DNA of 64,000 bases from Zonotrichia leucophrys gambelii (Eukaryota; Chordata; Aves; Passeriformes; Passerellidae): the NCBI RefSeq assembly GCF_028769735.1, contig NC_088188.1, forward strand, positions 1-64,000, read 5' to 3'. The position numbers and the translations under genes were made by a program. Positions 1 to 10,998 of the stretch are shown piece by piece (the stretch's first letter is position 1; every line of letters begins with the position of its first letter). A model generated the notes under the pieces. That model ran no database searches, was not told the origin of the DNA, and saw only the letters and a program-made list of their open reading frames with translations.

Positions 1-119
1 CATTAAACCAGGAGAAATGGTTTTTGTTTGTTCAGCTCTGCCCTGTTTGGCTCAGGAAGGAGGAACCCGGTCAGGTTTTTGTGCAGATCTTTGTGGGATT
101 TGCAGGATTTTTGGGGCTC

Positions 120-376
120 TGTCTTGGTTTGAAAGACAGGTGTCTGTTAAGGAAGGAAGGAGCTTCTCTGGAAATGGAAAATATAAACCCCTTCCCTCTG
201 AATTATTAAAATTTTGGAATTAGGGGCTCTCAGATAAAGATATGGGAGTAGGAATAGGAAAATGTAAAAATTAAAATAAAAATTGTTATTGATGAATAGT
301 GAGATGATTGGCTCTAACAATTAAGGAATGAATATTGTGTGAATATTAAGAGAAGCTTTATTGATGTATAGTTATG
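120..376 (-). repeat. ERVL-type LTR 3' portion, degenerate
   Basis: The block starting tgtcttggtttgaaag is the reverse complement of the 3' end of the ERVL-type LTR at 61397-62079 and of the copy at 18123. Shared words include the aaggaagg stretch, the block around taaacccctt and gggctctcag. A reverse-strand AATAAA near 354-360 fits an LTR polyadenylation signal. Positions 283-376 also match 38358-38453, so this LTR material recurs beside ERV3. The far end is not defined. Confidence 0.6.
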
Positions 377-599
377 TTATTGTAGTTTATTGTTTAGATG
401 CCCTCTGTTCTCCTCACAGTTCCCTTTCCCCATGCTCTGTATTGTTGCCACCGGACAGCCTGGGTTATTTAGGACAGGCGAAAGGAAGGCGTGTACTCCT
501 ACAGGGCAGTTGAGAATGAAAAAGCTTATTGCTACTGGAGGGCACAGCATAACAACACCTGACCCACCAATCAAGTTGCAGGAAAGCAATCTCCGCCAA

Positions 600-830
600 T
601 AAACGGCACAGAAGAGTTGACTGACAGACTTTGGGAGGGGCCAGGATTGGCTGATGCAACCCCCAGAGGTATAAAAGGTGAAGCACCCGTCTCAAAGATG
701 AGCTGTGTGGTAAGAAGCCATGAGGGAGGCGCCCAGGTGTATTTTTCCATATTGTTGTTTGTCCAATTCCCATCATCAAAAAACCAAACAATATTAGAGG
801 TAGCAGCAATTTTAATTGAATAGTTTAGAA
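600..830 (+). promoter_or_regulatory. TATA/CCAAT-bearing LTR-like U3 fragment
   Basis: CCAAT-like words followed by ggtataaaaggtg near 668 resemble the core promoter of an LTR. No partner LTR was found, so element identity and orientation are uncertain. The sequence from about 840 to 1560 shows no recognisable coding or repeat structure apart from being A/T-rich. Confidence 0.3.
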
Positions 831-1562
831 AATATATAAAATTGGATAACTTGAAATATTAACAATCAAATTGGACTAAAAATAAGAGATAATTTCCTTC
901 CAATAATAGCACATAAGAAAAAGATAACCGCGGGGTACGGAGTGCAGGGCTCTTGGACCCTTGCCACCTCACCTACGAGCTTGCCAAGTGAAGATTACCC
1001 CTTATATGCCATGTATCAATGTCAACTCCTCCCATTTTCGTTTGATCACATCTCTACCTCCGCCCTCATCACCACCTTTACCATGCATGCTCCACCACTC
1101 GTTTTGGTGGTCGCACAAGTCTTTGGGGGTCATCACTGATGAAGGCCTCTCCTCCTCCTCTATGCACTTTAATTCACCTTTCAGTTACACAAGAGCACCA
1201 AGCCAGTACAACGTAAGCCAAAACTAACATATTCCTGCATTTAAGCATCAAAGAAATGGATCTCTTACAGCTGGCATTTTCCTGGGACCCAATCAGATTT
1301 TCCCTTCTTTTTGTTAATTTTTAGTAACTGTTATCTCTTGCTTTTATCTCCTCCCCTTGACCATCTCCAAGGAGTGGGGGTGGAACCTCTCCTATCTCTT
1401 TCTTTTTTGGCATTACAACTTTAAAATGTTTTATCACTTCCAAATATAAATTGCTGTATCAATATTGATTACTTTTAAAATTTTATCAGCATGAATCATA
1501 CCTATTTACCACACATGGAATGCTTTTGTTTTCATTGATTTATAAGACTATAAAGAAAACAT

Positions 1563-2237
1563 TGGTGCTGGATGACTCAGAGACAGCCCGTGTGTGTTAA
1601 GTGTAGTCTACAGGGGACAAAGAGAAGGAAAAGAGAAGTACTAATAGATCCTGATAAGTTTGGAAATTTAGATAGCATGAAGAATGAATAACACAAGAAG
1701 TAAAGGTGGTCTGAAAAAGAGTCCACTAGAGTGTAATTTAGCAGATGAGAAAGATTTGGGAGGAATCCCAGAGGGTAATTTTTCAAGGAAAGGTAATCAG
1801 ATGTACTCTTAACCAATGGTAGTCTTGGTATCAATTAGAAAGTGCTGAAGAGTGACCCCCTAATGGAACTTTATGGTCCATTATTACAGTTTAAGTTATT
1901 TTTAAGAGAAGAAGAAAAATGAGATCCAATGATATATGCAGACATGGTTTTTACCCTGAAGAATAAACCTGAGTGTCAGAAAGAATGTGGCTTTGATTTG
2001 GCTCCACAGGACCTTTAGTCCTAACTTTGGAAAGAGATAAGAGGCAGAAAAGAAAGAGATGTCGTTCAGCATTCAGCATAGGGCAGAGATGTTTGAAATT
2101 GGCTCAAATGCAGCAGGAAGATTGTGTTCAAGGTGTCCAAGACTTAGAGCCGAGTTAGCCCAAGCCAGCTCGGGTACACTCCCCCTCAGGCAACCACTCC
2201 GTCCCCTGAATGAAAGCCAAATGGCAGTGAGGATGAG
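1563..2237 (+). other. Possible retroviral leader with decayed primer-binding site
   Basis: tggtgctggatgactcag at 1563 resembles a tRNA-His primer site with small insertions, and it precedes a decayed plus-strand gag. The stretch in between has no convincing reading frame. The link to the remnant at 2238-4010 is inferred from position only. Confidence 0.3.
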
Positions 2238-4010
2238 ATGAATAATTGTCCCCAGGTGAGGGGACAATTTCAGAGACCCCCAGCGACAAGCAACACAAGG
2301 AATAAAACCAAGAAAGCTTTGCCTTTAGTCACCCCCTTAAGGCAAGTCTTGAGTCCCCCAGGAGAAGCCATCGGGGTGAACATCTGCTTTTCTACTAGTG
2401 ACCTGAACAGTTGGTGGGAAAAAGTTACAATGGATAGAGAAAACCCTAGCAAAGTAGCAAAAAGACTGGAGTTCATAGTCAAGAGTCAAGAACCAGAGTG
2501 AGGTGATACTGATTTCATGTTGACAGAGTTACCAAAGCAGCAAAAGAGTTGGTGATCAAGGCAGCCAGAGCACAGGTGCAGGGACAAATTGCTAGTGGAG
2601 CCTAACAAGGTACAGTGGACCAGCTGTGTCCTATTGTAAGCCCTTTGTGGGACGCGAACGATGCAGGCAGCTGTGCAGTGTTAACCAGATACCAGGAACA
2701 AGTCACATTGGAATTAAAAAATGCCATTCCAAAAGCAATAACTTGGTCAGTAACAAATAACGTCACACAGGGACAGCACGAGTCACCCACTGACTTTGTG
2801 GATAGGCTCTCAGCAGCTGCACATAAAGGCACAGCCCAGGATCCCTGGTCAGATATGGGAAAGCAGCAGTTGGTTTCCCTGATGTCAGGGCAATCTAGCC
2901 CAGATGTCAGGCAGAAATTTCAGAAGGTGAAAAAGCCTGGAAAGAGAGACTTAAAGGCATGAATGAGAAAAGCATACAAAGTGGAGGATAATCAAGAGAG
3001 AGAAAAAGAAAAAGAGCTCCCTGCAGCCATGGTGGCAGCTCTGGATCAGCACCAGGGAGAGGACGGATGTAGGCATGGTTGAAGCAGAGGCAGGGGCAAA
3101 AATAGCAGAGGCAGAGGAGGTTCAAAGCAGCCACAGACCAAGCTGGGGCAAAAATCAATGTGCATCTTGTAAGAAGTCAGGACCCTGGAAATAGGGCCAG
3201 TGCCCAGAGTTAGCCGACAAAGTCCACAAAACTCTTGCAGCTACTCTAGACGATAAGAAATGACCAAGACTGGCAATTCTTACCCTAGCAGGCCACTGTT
3301 TAAAATACAGCTAAAGAATGATGAAGAAGTTGAAATTTTAAGAAATAGTGGAGACACATTTTCACTCTTGAATCAAGCACTGATACCTAAAAGTGAAAAC
3401 TATCTTCAAGCAATAGGAGCAACTATAGGGCAGCCAGAAAATGCATTCTTCCTGAGACCATTTTGATGTAAAATCAAGAAGAAAATGGGAATACATCAGT
3501 TTCTTTATTTACCAAACTCACCCAAATCTGTCCTATGCAGGGATTTGCTTGAAAATTTGGAAGCAACAGTTCCGTTTAGAAAAAGAAAACTTCAATGGAA
3601 GGTACCTGACGACAAATGAGCGGTTTTAGCAGTAGGACTGACAATTGACACCAGACCAACAAACAAGAAGAACTAGTTAGAGCAAGTATTGAATCAGGGG
3701 TACCCAAGAGTGTGGGATACTGATAGGCCAGGAAAATCAAAACGAGCAGACCCTATGAAAATTGAGCTACAGACAAGAGTTAAGGCAGTAGTCAGAAAGT
3801 AATACCCTTGAAGATTAGAAGCTAGGAAAGGAATAGAGCCAACAGTCAATTAAATCCATGACATCAGGACTATTGGAAGAATGGCAGTCAAAATTTAATA
3901 CTGCTAGATCAGCAATAAAGAAACCTAATGGAACTCAGAGACTAGTGCCAGATTTCCAGGCAATTAGTGGTTTATACCTTACTAGCTTACTAGCTAAACT
4001 TGGAGATGAT
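2238..4010 (+). pseudogene. Decayed class I ERV gag-pro-pol remnant
   Basis: Pieces of Gag and Pol appear in the right order on the plus strand but with many stops and frameshifts. A capsid segment at 2615-2962 contains a major-homology-like motif (QGQHESPTDFVDRL near 2768). A broken zinc knuckle (CASCKKSG, no His) lies near 3163. A protease-like frame at 3260-3466 has NSG where the catalytic D-T/S-G should be. From about 3640 the translation resembles the start of gamma-type reverse transcriptase, with a DTDRPGKSK segment and then KKPNGTQRLVPDFQ. It ends abruptly near 4010, where GC-rich DNA starts. This is an old truncated copy, not functional, and distinct from ERV1-3. Confidence 0.7.
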
Positions 4011-4017
4011 TTTATTT

Positions 4018-4640
4018 GGTGCGGGGAATGTCCACGGGCAGGTGCTGTCGAGAGCCGCTCCCTCTTGGTCTGAGAGACCAGCTCCCCCAGCCCACCTTGC
4101 TCCCCGGCCCAGAGGTTGTAACGTGCGCTCGACCGGCAGCCGAAGGAGGGCTCTTGACACCGTGTCTGATGCAACAGGATTTATTGAAGGTGGGTCAGAG
4201 GGTGCAGGTTGGGTGAGGGTGAGAAGAGGGACAGGAACAGACAGGAGCACAAGCACAGTAACATGACACATAAGGCACCTGCAAGCTGCTGGGTAAGCCT
4301 CAAGTCTGCTCAGTGAGCCACGTGTGCCCTCAGCATTGCGACAGCCACCTTTCCCTCAGTGAGCCTCACATACCAAGGTCAGCAAATCAAGAGGCACCAG
4401 GCATGCTGTAGGTGACTCAGAGCGAGTGCAGTGGGTCATGGTGGCCAGGGGCCAGAAGCAGGCAGAAAGCCAACGGGGCTGGGGAAAAGGCTCTGCTCTG
4501 CTTACAGCGTGGGCTGAGGGCCGGGAGAGCTCCATTTCCTTCTTGAGATGTTGGAGACGGGGCCTTTCACCCTCCTGATAGGGCTGCCCCTGGCTGCAGG
4601 CAGCCAGAGGAGTACGACGACACAAGGCCGAGAGCAGCAA
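4018..4640 (-). repeat. GC-rich LTR-like block truncating the older ERV
   Basis: The sequence changes sharply at about 4010-4018 from A/T-rich retroviral DNA to GC-rich DNA. A reverse-strand AATAAA at about 4180, in GC-rich context, would fit an LTR on the minus strand. No second copy or target duplication was found, so host sequence is the alternative. Confidence 0.3.
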
Positions 4641-5639
4641 AGAGCCAGCCGTGCACAGCACGGGGAGGTGGCCCAGTGCAAAGCCAGCGTGGCACCCTGA
4701 AGGTGCCCGCTGCACTGTCATGTGTCCCTGGCCTGGGCAGGACAGGAATGTCCGTGGTCCAAGAGGGCCTTTCTGTGGCCCCTGTGGGCTCAAAGCTGCT
4801 GCTCTTCTGGCTCCATGGGGCCTAAAGCCACAGAGCTCGGCCTCCCCCACAGCAACAGGAACAAGACTTGGATATCAGACAGTGGAGCTCAATGCCTAAG
4901 GCTGAGGGGCGGGGCGCTCCAGTCTGGAGCACAGGGAGGGCACCCCCCCAGCCCCACAACAGCTGGCCTCACGGCCCTGAAAGGCCAGGACCAGGGTTCC
5001 ACGCCTGATTCCAGGGCGTCCCTCCAACCGGTCACCGACCTGGAAGCGCCAGAGCAGCCGGCTGTCGGGATCAAGGCGGCTGCCAGGGGGCTGCTTATGG
5101 CCTCTGCCAGCCAATTGCTCAGGGCTTAGCAGTGCCTCTGCCCCTCAGGGTCTCCCCCAGCCTGGCCAAGCTTGCCGGCAGCAGCCCCGCAGCCCCACAG
5201 CAGCTCCAGAGGAGCCCCATCCAGAGGCACCTGGGAGCCCTCAGCACTGCAGCCAGCTGCAGACGGGCAGGAGGACACAGATGGCCCTTCCTGTCCGGCA
5301 CAGGGCTTGTGGCCATCGCCAGGCACCGCTCTGGCAGGGATCCCCGCAGCTCCGGCCCCTGCCCAGCCGCTCTGTGGGCAGCACAAAGGCTTCAGCAGAA
5401 CCACCAAAGGCCAAAAGGCTTCTGGCCATTTTCCCTGCAACCCTGCACGCCTGGGCAGCTGGCTGAGTACAAGCAACCTTTTCCCCCTCTTCTCTTATGC
5501 CCTACAGACGTTGCGCAGGAAAGAAAGATCCTGGGACTCTGTGTATTGTAAGATATTTTATATTTACATACCCAACAACGAAAATGCAAACACAAAAAAC
5601 TTAAAGAAGAAAAAGAAAATTCCTGCTGGCTTAAATGGC
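4641..5639. other. GC-rich DNA without a supported gene
   Basis: Several open frames exist on both strands here, but they overlap one another and have composition expected from GC-rich DNA. None shows a domain I recognise. It could be intron or flank of a host gene of the kind suggested by the fragment at 5640-5845. Confidence 0.4.
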
Positions 5640-5845
5640 CCCAGATCATCTCTCTGCAGAGCTCCAGCAGCACAGCAAGGCAGTGCCGCACAGACGAGGC
5701 CGTTTCCTCCATGCGCTGCGGAATCGATCTCGCAGCTTATGCCACGGGGAGTAGGGCGCTCTCTGTACGGCTCGGAGAACTAAACAAGATTCAATGGCAG
5801 CATTTCTGATTGCAGGGCTGCTGTCATATGCCATTTCTTCAAGGG
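5640..5845 (-). pseudogene. Exon-like fragment, possibly MROH/HEAT-repeat related
   Basis: On the minus strand a polypyrimidine tract and CAG end at 5846. They are followed by an open frame reading LEEMAYDSSPAIRNAAIES and then a basic stretch (RDRFRSAWRKRPR), ending at a stop near 5646. The helical, HEAT-like look and the presence of MROH-like exons at 63 kb suggest a decayed MROH-family exon. The similarity is by eye only. No donor site or neighbouring exons could be placed, and the ERV1 provirus begins just 23 bp upstream of this exon. Confidence 0.3.
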
Positions 5846-5867
5846 CTGCAAGAGGGGGGAACAGAGG

Positions 5868-6468
5868 TGTGATAAACGAATTGACCAAATTTAGGAATTG
5901 TACAATAATCTTTATTATTATGCAAGCAAAAATAAGCAAGATTCAGCGCTGCTCGGCCAGGAGACTTTGCTCTCTTAGGCACGCGTCTCCCCCCTTTCAA
6001 GTTCGCTTTTTGTTGTCCTTTTTCTCCGGATTCCTGGGTGACGTGGTCTGTTTTCTGAACGTGCTCTTCCTGTTGCTAGGGGTCTTTTTCTGTTTCTGGT
6101 GGTCATGGGATGAAGGCCCCAAGTCTTCCTCTTTGGCCGCTTTCCTTATAAGGCATATCTATAAGTCTAATTTTTTTCAAGCTCAGCATTCTTGCAAGGT
6201 TAATAATTGTTACCATATGTGTTTCAGAAAGTCTCCTATATCTATGGGGTAGAATTTTTGCCGAGCAAGCAATTCTACAAGGTTAGTAATTATTACCAGA
6301 TGTAGCTGTATCTGTTTACCGGGGGGGGGGTTGTAACCCAAGCAACTTCTTAAACTTTCCCATACAGCCCTATAGATATTCTACTTAAACAAAAGCTATT
6401 TAGCTATTGTTTTATAATTTAAATCATCATCTAGCTATTAATGAACAAATATATTGTTACTTATTACA
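5868..6468 (-). repeat. ERV1 3' LTR
   Basis: 601 bp, bounded by TG...CA on both strands (tgtgataaac... to ...cttattaca). It pairs with the LTR at 15457-16060. A reverse-strand AATAAA lies near the low-coordinate end (R/U5 side), and TATAAGG is visible in the reverse strand further upstream. Confidence 0.92.
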
Positions 6469-6487
6469 ATCCCCCATTTCTCTTTTT
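6469..6487 (-). other. ERV1 polypurine tract
   Basis: The minus strand reads AAAAAGAGAAATGGGGGAT directly before the 3' LTR. This is the expected place and composition for the plus-strand primer of reverse transcription, and it overlaps the end of the env reading frame. Confidence 0.85.
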
Positions 6488-8050
6488 ACCAATTTTGTTC
6501 ATTAAACCTTTTTAGCTCCTTCCTAGCAAGCGCGAAATGGTCTATTTCATCAGTTAAGCTCTGTGCATTAATTATACCTGCTAATTTCTTTAGTCTTTTC
6601 ATCATATTCCAATTCATAACAAATTGAACTGCTGACAAAATAAATCCTAGTACAATCAGAATTAAAAGAACCACAATGGGATGGCACATACTGTTTAGGA
6701 CACCTGTGGCAGTAGGTGACCATCCGAACAGCGTATCCCACCACCTATAATTGGTGTCTTGCTTCACTCTTTCTACTACCTGGTGTATTTTCTCTACATC
6801 ATGTTGAACATTTATTAGGGTCTTCTGTCCGCTTTTCCTGATTTTCTCAAGAATTTTGATCAGATCCTGGTGAAACAATAGTTGTCTCACTAGGGTGAAG
6901 TTCATCCCAATCGGGGGTGGGCATTAGCTTGTGAATCAGCGTGTAGTTGGATTGTAATAGGTGGTGAGAGGTAACTGTGGCTTCATAAGTGCTGTCACAC
7001 CCTGTAATCTTGGTGAAGTTACAAGCACAGAAGTTTGAGTGAGTTTTTGTATCCACCATAACATTATCTACTAGCACAAAATCACAGAGAGTTCTAAAAC
7101 ACGTGCACCCATTGCCTATGTATATAAGAACTGTTTCAGAAACCTCGTTAGGGCGAATCTCAAAATAGCAAATGTTTTGCTCTGTGTCCAAACAGATATC
7201 TTGAGCTATAATTACATTGCCCTCGCAGATGAACCCCAACTGTTCTCGTACAATACAAGATTCCAAGTCAACAGTTTGCCATTTGTCACCAAACTGACGG
7301 GCCCATCCTCTATGTTCTGTAGGATAGAGGACAGCTCCGTCATGGTTTATTCCTAATGCAATGACAGGAAAAACTAGATGTACAGAGGCATTTTGTATGG
7401 TCAAGACAAAGGCAGTGACTGTATTAGAAATAGGGTTATAGGTAAAATTCACCAGTTTCCACCAGGATTGGAATTCCCTTTCAAACTCAGTGGCATTGTC
7501 CCAAATTATTTTCCGAATTTTTGTGGGGAAAGTGCCTTCCTCGCCCTCTCTTATAATTGCAGCAGAGACTGACTGCATCCATAATTGTGCCTGAATACAG
7601 CTGAGGGCTAAGGAGACATTATTTTGTGTGGCACCAAGTGCATCAATCACCAATTTGTGATCGTTCACATTTACTCTTTCCCAATTTGGCAAAATGTTTG
7701 ACAACGTCCACTGGTGTGTCCCCAAAGCCAGTAGAGATGACCTCAGTGGGTGCTGTAATTTGGACAGATCTCTGGCCATAGCAGCCAGTTTGTTCATTAG
7801 TACCTCCGAATTGATGCTATTCAGAATTCCCAGTCCTGTGCCTAGAACACCAGTCACATCTCTAAGTTTCCTTGTTTTAAAAGAGCTGCGTTTCCTGAGC
7901 CAAGTAGTCCAGCCTTCAAAGGATGTTTGCAAAAATGGAGAACAAGCTGGATTTCTGAAACATTGGTCTGCATCAGCAGTTCAACCTGTTTGAGAGACCA
8001 TGCTGGATTGAATAATATTTGTTGTTGACCAGTTTTTCTGATTATATAAA
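6486..8050 (-). pseudogene. env: ERV1 env, transmembrane-side region
   Basis: After the nested LTR the env frame resumes at about 8050. It shifts frame near 7930, runs open to 6847, and shifts again near 6905 into the last frame ending at 6486. The region encodes a long ectodomain with many N-glycosylation sequons, cysteine groups CTCFRTLC and CACNFTKITGC, a tryptophan-rich WWDTLFGWSP segment and a clear membrane anchor (VVLLILIVLGFILSAV), then a short basic tail. I see no typical CX6CC motif or gamma-type immunosuppressive segment, so this Env is unlike the MLV type. It is broken and cannot be made as one protein. The annotation as Env rests on position, signal-like leader, glycosylation and anchor. 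Confidence 0.75.
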
Positions 8051-8057
8051 GTCCTAT

Positions 8058-8614
8058 ATTGGAATATGATCCCAATATAACCAGTTAGATGGTGCCTGGG
8101 CCAGTTCTGACCCTCGCTGCTGGGCCAAAGGCAGCACTGTGGTGTTTTACCCCAGAGATACCTTGGCTGCTGGAGAGTGCAGCGGGGCTCAGACGCAAGT
8201 CCAGGCTTGTCAGGACTCCGTTTACCTCAGGAGAGAGAGCTTCTGGCAATGGTGAAGAGAAGGAAGGAGTGGATTCTGCTGGAGGGTTATATCCAGATGT
8301 TTATTCCACGGGTACAGAGGTCTGAGCCGGGGCAATTCCTCCAACAGAATGAGGCCGCATGGTCTCATTAACATTTTAGGCTCAGGGCAGGGGACAGGTG
8401 AACCACCAACCAGGTGAAGGGGCAGGGTCTCAAGGGACTAGGGACACCTATACGGGCCAATGTCCCCCAGGCCTGAGGGACCAATCACACGACGCCTTGC
8501 TGGTATGTTAGCCTGATTGACAGGGCACACTCAGCGAGGGGCGAGGGGGAAGGGATAGGCACACCTGGGAAGGGACCGGAAGTTTAAAACAGGACATTGC
8601 AACACACCGCAACA
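8058..8614 (-). mobile_element. Solo LTR nested in ERV1 env
   Basis: 557 bp flanked by the direct repeat gtcctat (8051-8057 and 8615-8621), which interrupts the env coding frame. The minus strand begins TGTTGCGGTG, and AATAAA is present in the reverse strand at 8300-8305. The sequence does not resemble the ERV1, 2 or 3 LTRs, so it comes from another retrovirus family that integrated after ERV1 and then lost its body by LTR-LTR recombination. Confidence 0.8.
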
Positions 8615-8621
8615 GTCCTAT

Positions 8622-9390
8622 TTTGAAAATTTTTGGTGTGAGTGTGACCGGTGGTGTAGGTGAAACGGTGATAATGTGAGGTTTAGTAGTGGTAGATTGT
8701 GTTTTAATATCTATTGTGAATTTAAAGGAAAGGCCCTGTGTGTCTTTTGTCCAGAGACAGACTACCTCTGCCGTGTGAGTTAAAGTGAAGTTTTGCCAGC
8801 AGTCTCGTGCTGGGTATTCACAATTTATTTGTTTATCCTCCTGACCCATGGGAAACACTGATTGAGATTGTGTTAGTATAGTCTGATCCATTAACCATTC
8901 GACATCCAATATTAATTTTTTTCTCCCAATACTCCTTGAAGCTGCCAAGTTTTCTGCTCTTCCATTTGTGTTTGGCATACGGCAGACCATCATGCAGAAC
9001 TAAAGTTTGTAAACTCAAACCTGTGGTATTTCCCATAGATCCGGTAAATTGCAAAAAGGCCTGAGACCAGTCAGTGATCAGGGTCCGTTTGACTAGGATC
9101 TTGTTCCCTTTGTAAGGCTGATGAGGGTTTCCCCAGGCAGTCGGGAAGCTCAGGATTATAATGATAAAAATAGCTCGCCAAGCAGGGCAGGGTCCTAGCA
9201 ACAAATTTTGTTCACCTCTTATAACCATATCTCTTTTGCCTGGAGCATTCCTGTGCTCCGTTCCTGTTCCTGTGGCCCGTTGCTCTCCCCCACTACTCCT
9301 TACCTCTCTGCCTCGCCTGCCAGCCCGGGTGCATCGGTCTGCAAGGGTCATTATCTTCTCGGCAGCAGGGGTAGTCTTCAGGGGGTGCAT
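8622..9390 (-). pseudogene. env: ERV1 env, leader and surface-side region
   Basis: The best ATG is at 9390 (MHPLKTT). An unusually long leader of about 85 residues, rich in Arg and Gly (RCTRAGRRGREVRSSGG), precedes the hydrophobic core AIFIIIILSFPTAWG. The surface domain that follows has several N-X-S/T sites and cysteines. A frameshift lies between about 8990 and 8850, because the first frame ends at 8833 while the downstream frame is open from 8993. The frame reaches the nested LTR at 8614. An apparent longer frame from 9423 opens only with GTG and was not used. Confidence 0.75.
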
Positions 9391-9551
9391 TATTTGGGCT
9401 ATCCCTTTCACTCCTGCCCCCACTCCTAAGGGCAGGCTGCCAGGCCTCCAGGCAAAGGATCTCTTTTTTATGGCAGATTCTCTGCCGTTCCTAGTGAGCT
9501 TTACAGGGCCTGAGTCCCACTGTCTGGGTTTTTCCTCCGAGCCTTACGGGC

Positions 9552-10138
9552 TCATTTCTTATATACTTGGAAGTAGTGACGTACGGTACTACCCCAATTT
9601 CGGGGCTCAACTTGCCACTCTATGGGGACATGAATCTTTTTCCCTTCACACACCTGGTCTAATATCACACTCTGATTTTGGCAGATGATCCTATATGATT
9701 GGTGATGTATTGCCCAGGCCAGGGCCCAATGTCTCCTCTGCTCTATATTTTCAATTAATGTTATTGCTTCCCTATAAGGGATTTCTCTTTGTCCTGGGGC
9801 TGTTGCAAATTTGCTTAGAGCAGTGTAAGGGTTTTCCCTCCTCCAACACCAATCACAAGTATGACACCAGATACCCCCACCTAATTGTGATTGGAAAACC
9901 CACCATTTGAGCCTACATCCCCCGCAAAATATTTTTATCCATGCCCTACAGATGGGATCACCACATTTAATGCACCCAGGTCTGTTAGACAGTGGCCGCC
10001 TTATCTCAGCAAGGACCTCAGCCACTGATACTGATCATCCCATGTGTGCCAAATAAGAGGACACTTCAGTTCCTTTCCCACCCTTTGAATATTGTCTCTG
10101 ACCAGTAGCTGCAGTCGGTGTTTCTCCCTCTCAGTCAT
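9552..10138 (-). pseudogene. ERV1 extra cysteine-rich frame between pol and env
   Basis: An ATG at 10138, 26 nt after the pol stop, opens a frame starting MTEREKHRLQLLVRDNIQ. It closes near 10010, while an overlapping frame continues open to 9552, so one frameshift is needed. The second part carries CX2C pairs at CIKC, CGGC and CHTC plus neighbouring Cys residues (spacings CX2C-X12-CX2C-X16-CX2C), and a Trp/His-rich segment (HWALAWAIHHQSYRIICQ). This pattern could bind zinc. There is no signal peptide or membrane segment. Simple gammaretroviruses have no gene here, so it may be an accessory gene, but it could also be a decayed part of pol or env. I recognise no family. Confidence 0.55.
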
Positions 10139-10163
10139 TCATATTAGCAGTTGATATGCGTTC

Positions 10164-10990
10164 TTATGTTTTCTGAAGAGTCAATCGTAGATCTCCAGGG
10201 CGACTGATCACCTCCCAAGGGGTGTCTGCAGTGATGGGTCCTTTCACTGGACTGGCATGTGTCCAGCCTTTTTCAGCAGTTCGGATGGCTGTCTCTGTGG
10301 TAAACAGAACAACATAGGGACCTTCCCATTGGGATGTTAGGGAGGTCTCTTTCCAAGTTTTAATTAGGACTCTATCTCCAGGTTTAAGCTTATGCATTGC
10401 TATGTCCAAAGGGGGTCTTTGTACCAATAGCCCTTTTCGTTTTAATTCCTCCCTTCGTTTCATTAGCTGTTGTACGTAATTCTGAATTTGACTGTCTTGG
10501 ATATCAGGGATGGTTTCCTGGTAGCTCTAAGTCGTAAGGCATTCCATAGAGCATTTCAAAGGGAGAAATTCCCACATTCGTCCTAGGTTGGGTTCTAATG
10601 TTTAGCAGCGCCATGGGTAAACATCTGACCCACTATATTTTAGTTTCCACCATAAGTTTAGTGAGTTGCTTCTTGATTTCTCCATTTGCCCTTTCTACTG
10701 TCCCTGAGCTTTGAGGGTGCCAAGGGGTGTGAGATTTCCATTTAGTACCTAAGGCCATGGTTACCTCTTTTAGTACTTTATTTGCGAAATGGGGGCCTCT
10801 ATCAGAGTCTAATATTTCTACTAATCCATACCTAGGGATTATTTCTTCCAGTAAGGTTTTAATCACCATGTTTGTAGTAGCCCGTGATGTAGGATATGCT
10901 TCTACGAAGTGGGTTAGATGATCTACCAGTACCAATAAGTACTTGTACCTCCCTACTTTCGGTAGCTTGGTGAAATCTACTTGTACATGT
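10164..10990 (-). pseudogene. pol: ERV1 integrase core and C-terminal domain
   Basis: The core contains VDFTKLP (first catalytic Asp), LDSDRGPHF (second Asp) and SGTVERANGEIK (catalytic Glu), so all three acidic residues are present. The C-terminal part (10463-10164) has the GPY-type motif WEGPYVVLF and ends GWTHASPVKG, typical of gamma-like integrases. Stops near 10990 and 10633, and a disturbed stretch at about 10630-10470, break the frame. The stop at 10164 is followed 26 nt later by the ATG of the cysteine-rich frame. Confidence 0.85.
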
Positions 10991-10998
10991 GAAAAAGG

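Noticed and set aside
4356..4850. 164-codon minus-strand frame in GC-rich DNA
   Set aside because: No domain, signal or splice context is visible. Overlapping frames of similar length exist on the other strand.
5172..5783. 203-codon plus-strand frame
   Set aside because: It overlaps the better-supported minus-strand exon-like fragment and ends in a lysine run from A-rich DNA.
6847..7932. A separate 361-codon gene from 7932
   Set aside because: The first codon is TTG, and the segment is the continuation of ERV1 env after a frameshift.
9552..10025. A 157-codon frame taken as a complete gene from 10025
   Set aside because: It opens with GTG, and a TGA lies four codons upstream. The likely ATG is at 10138 in another frame, so it is described as a broken gene instead.
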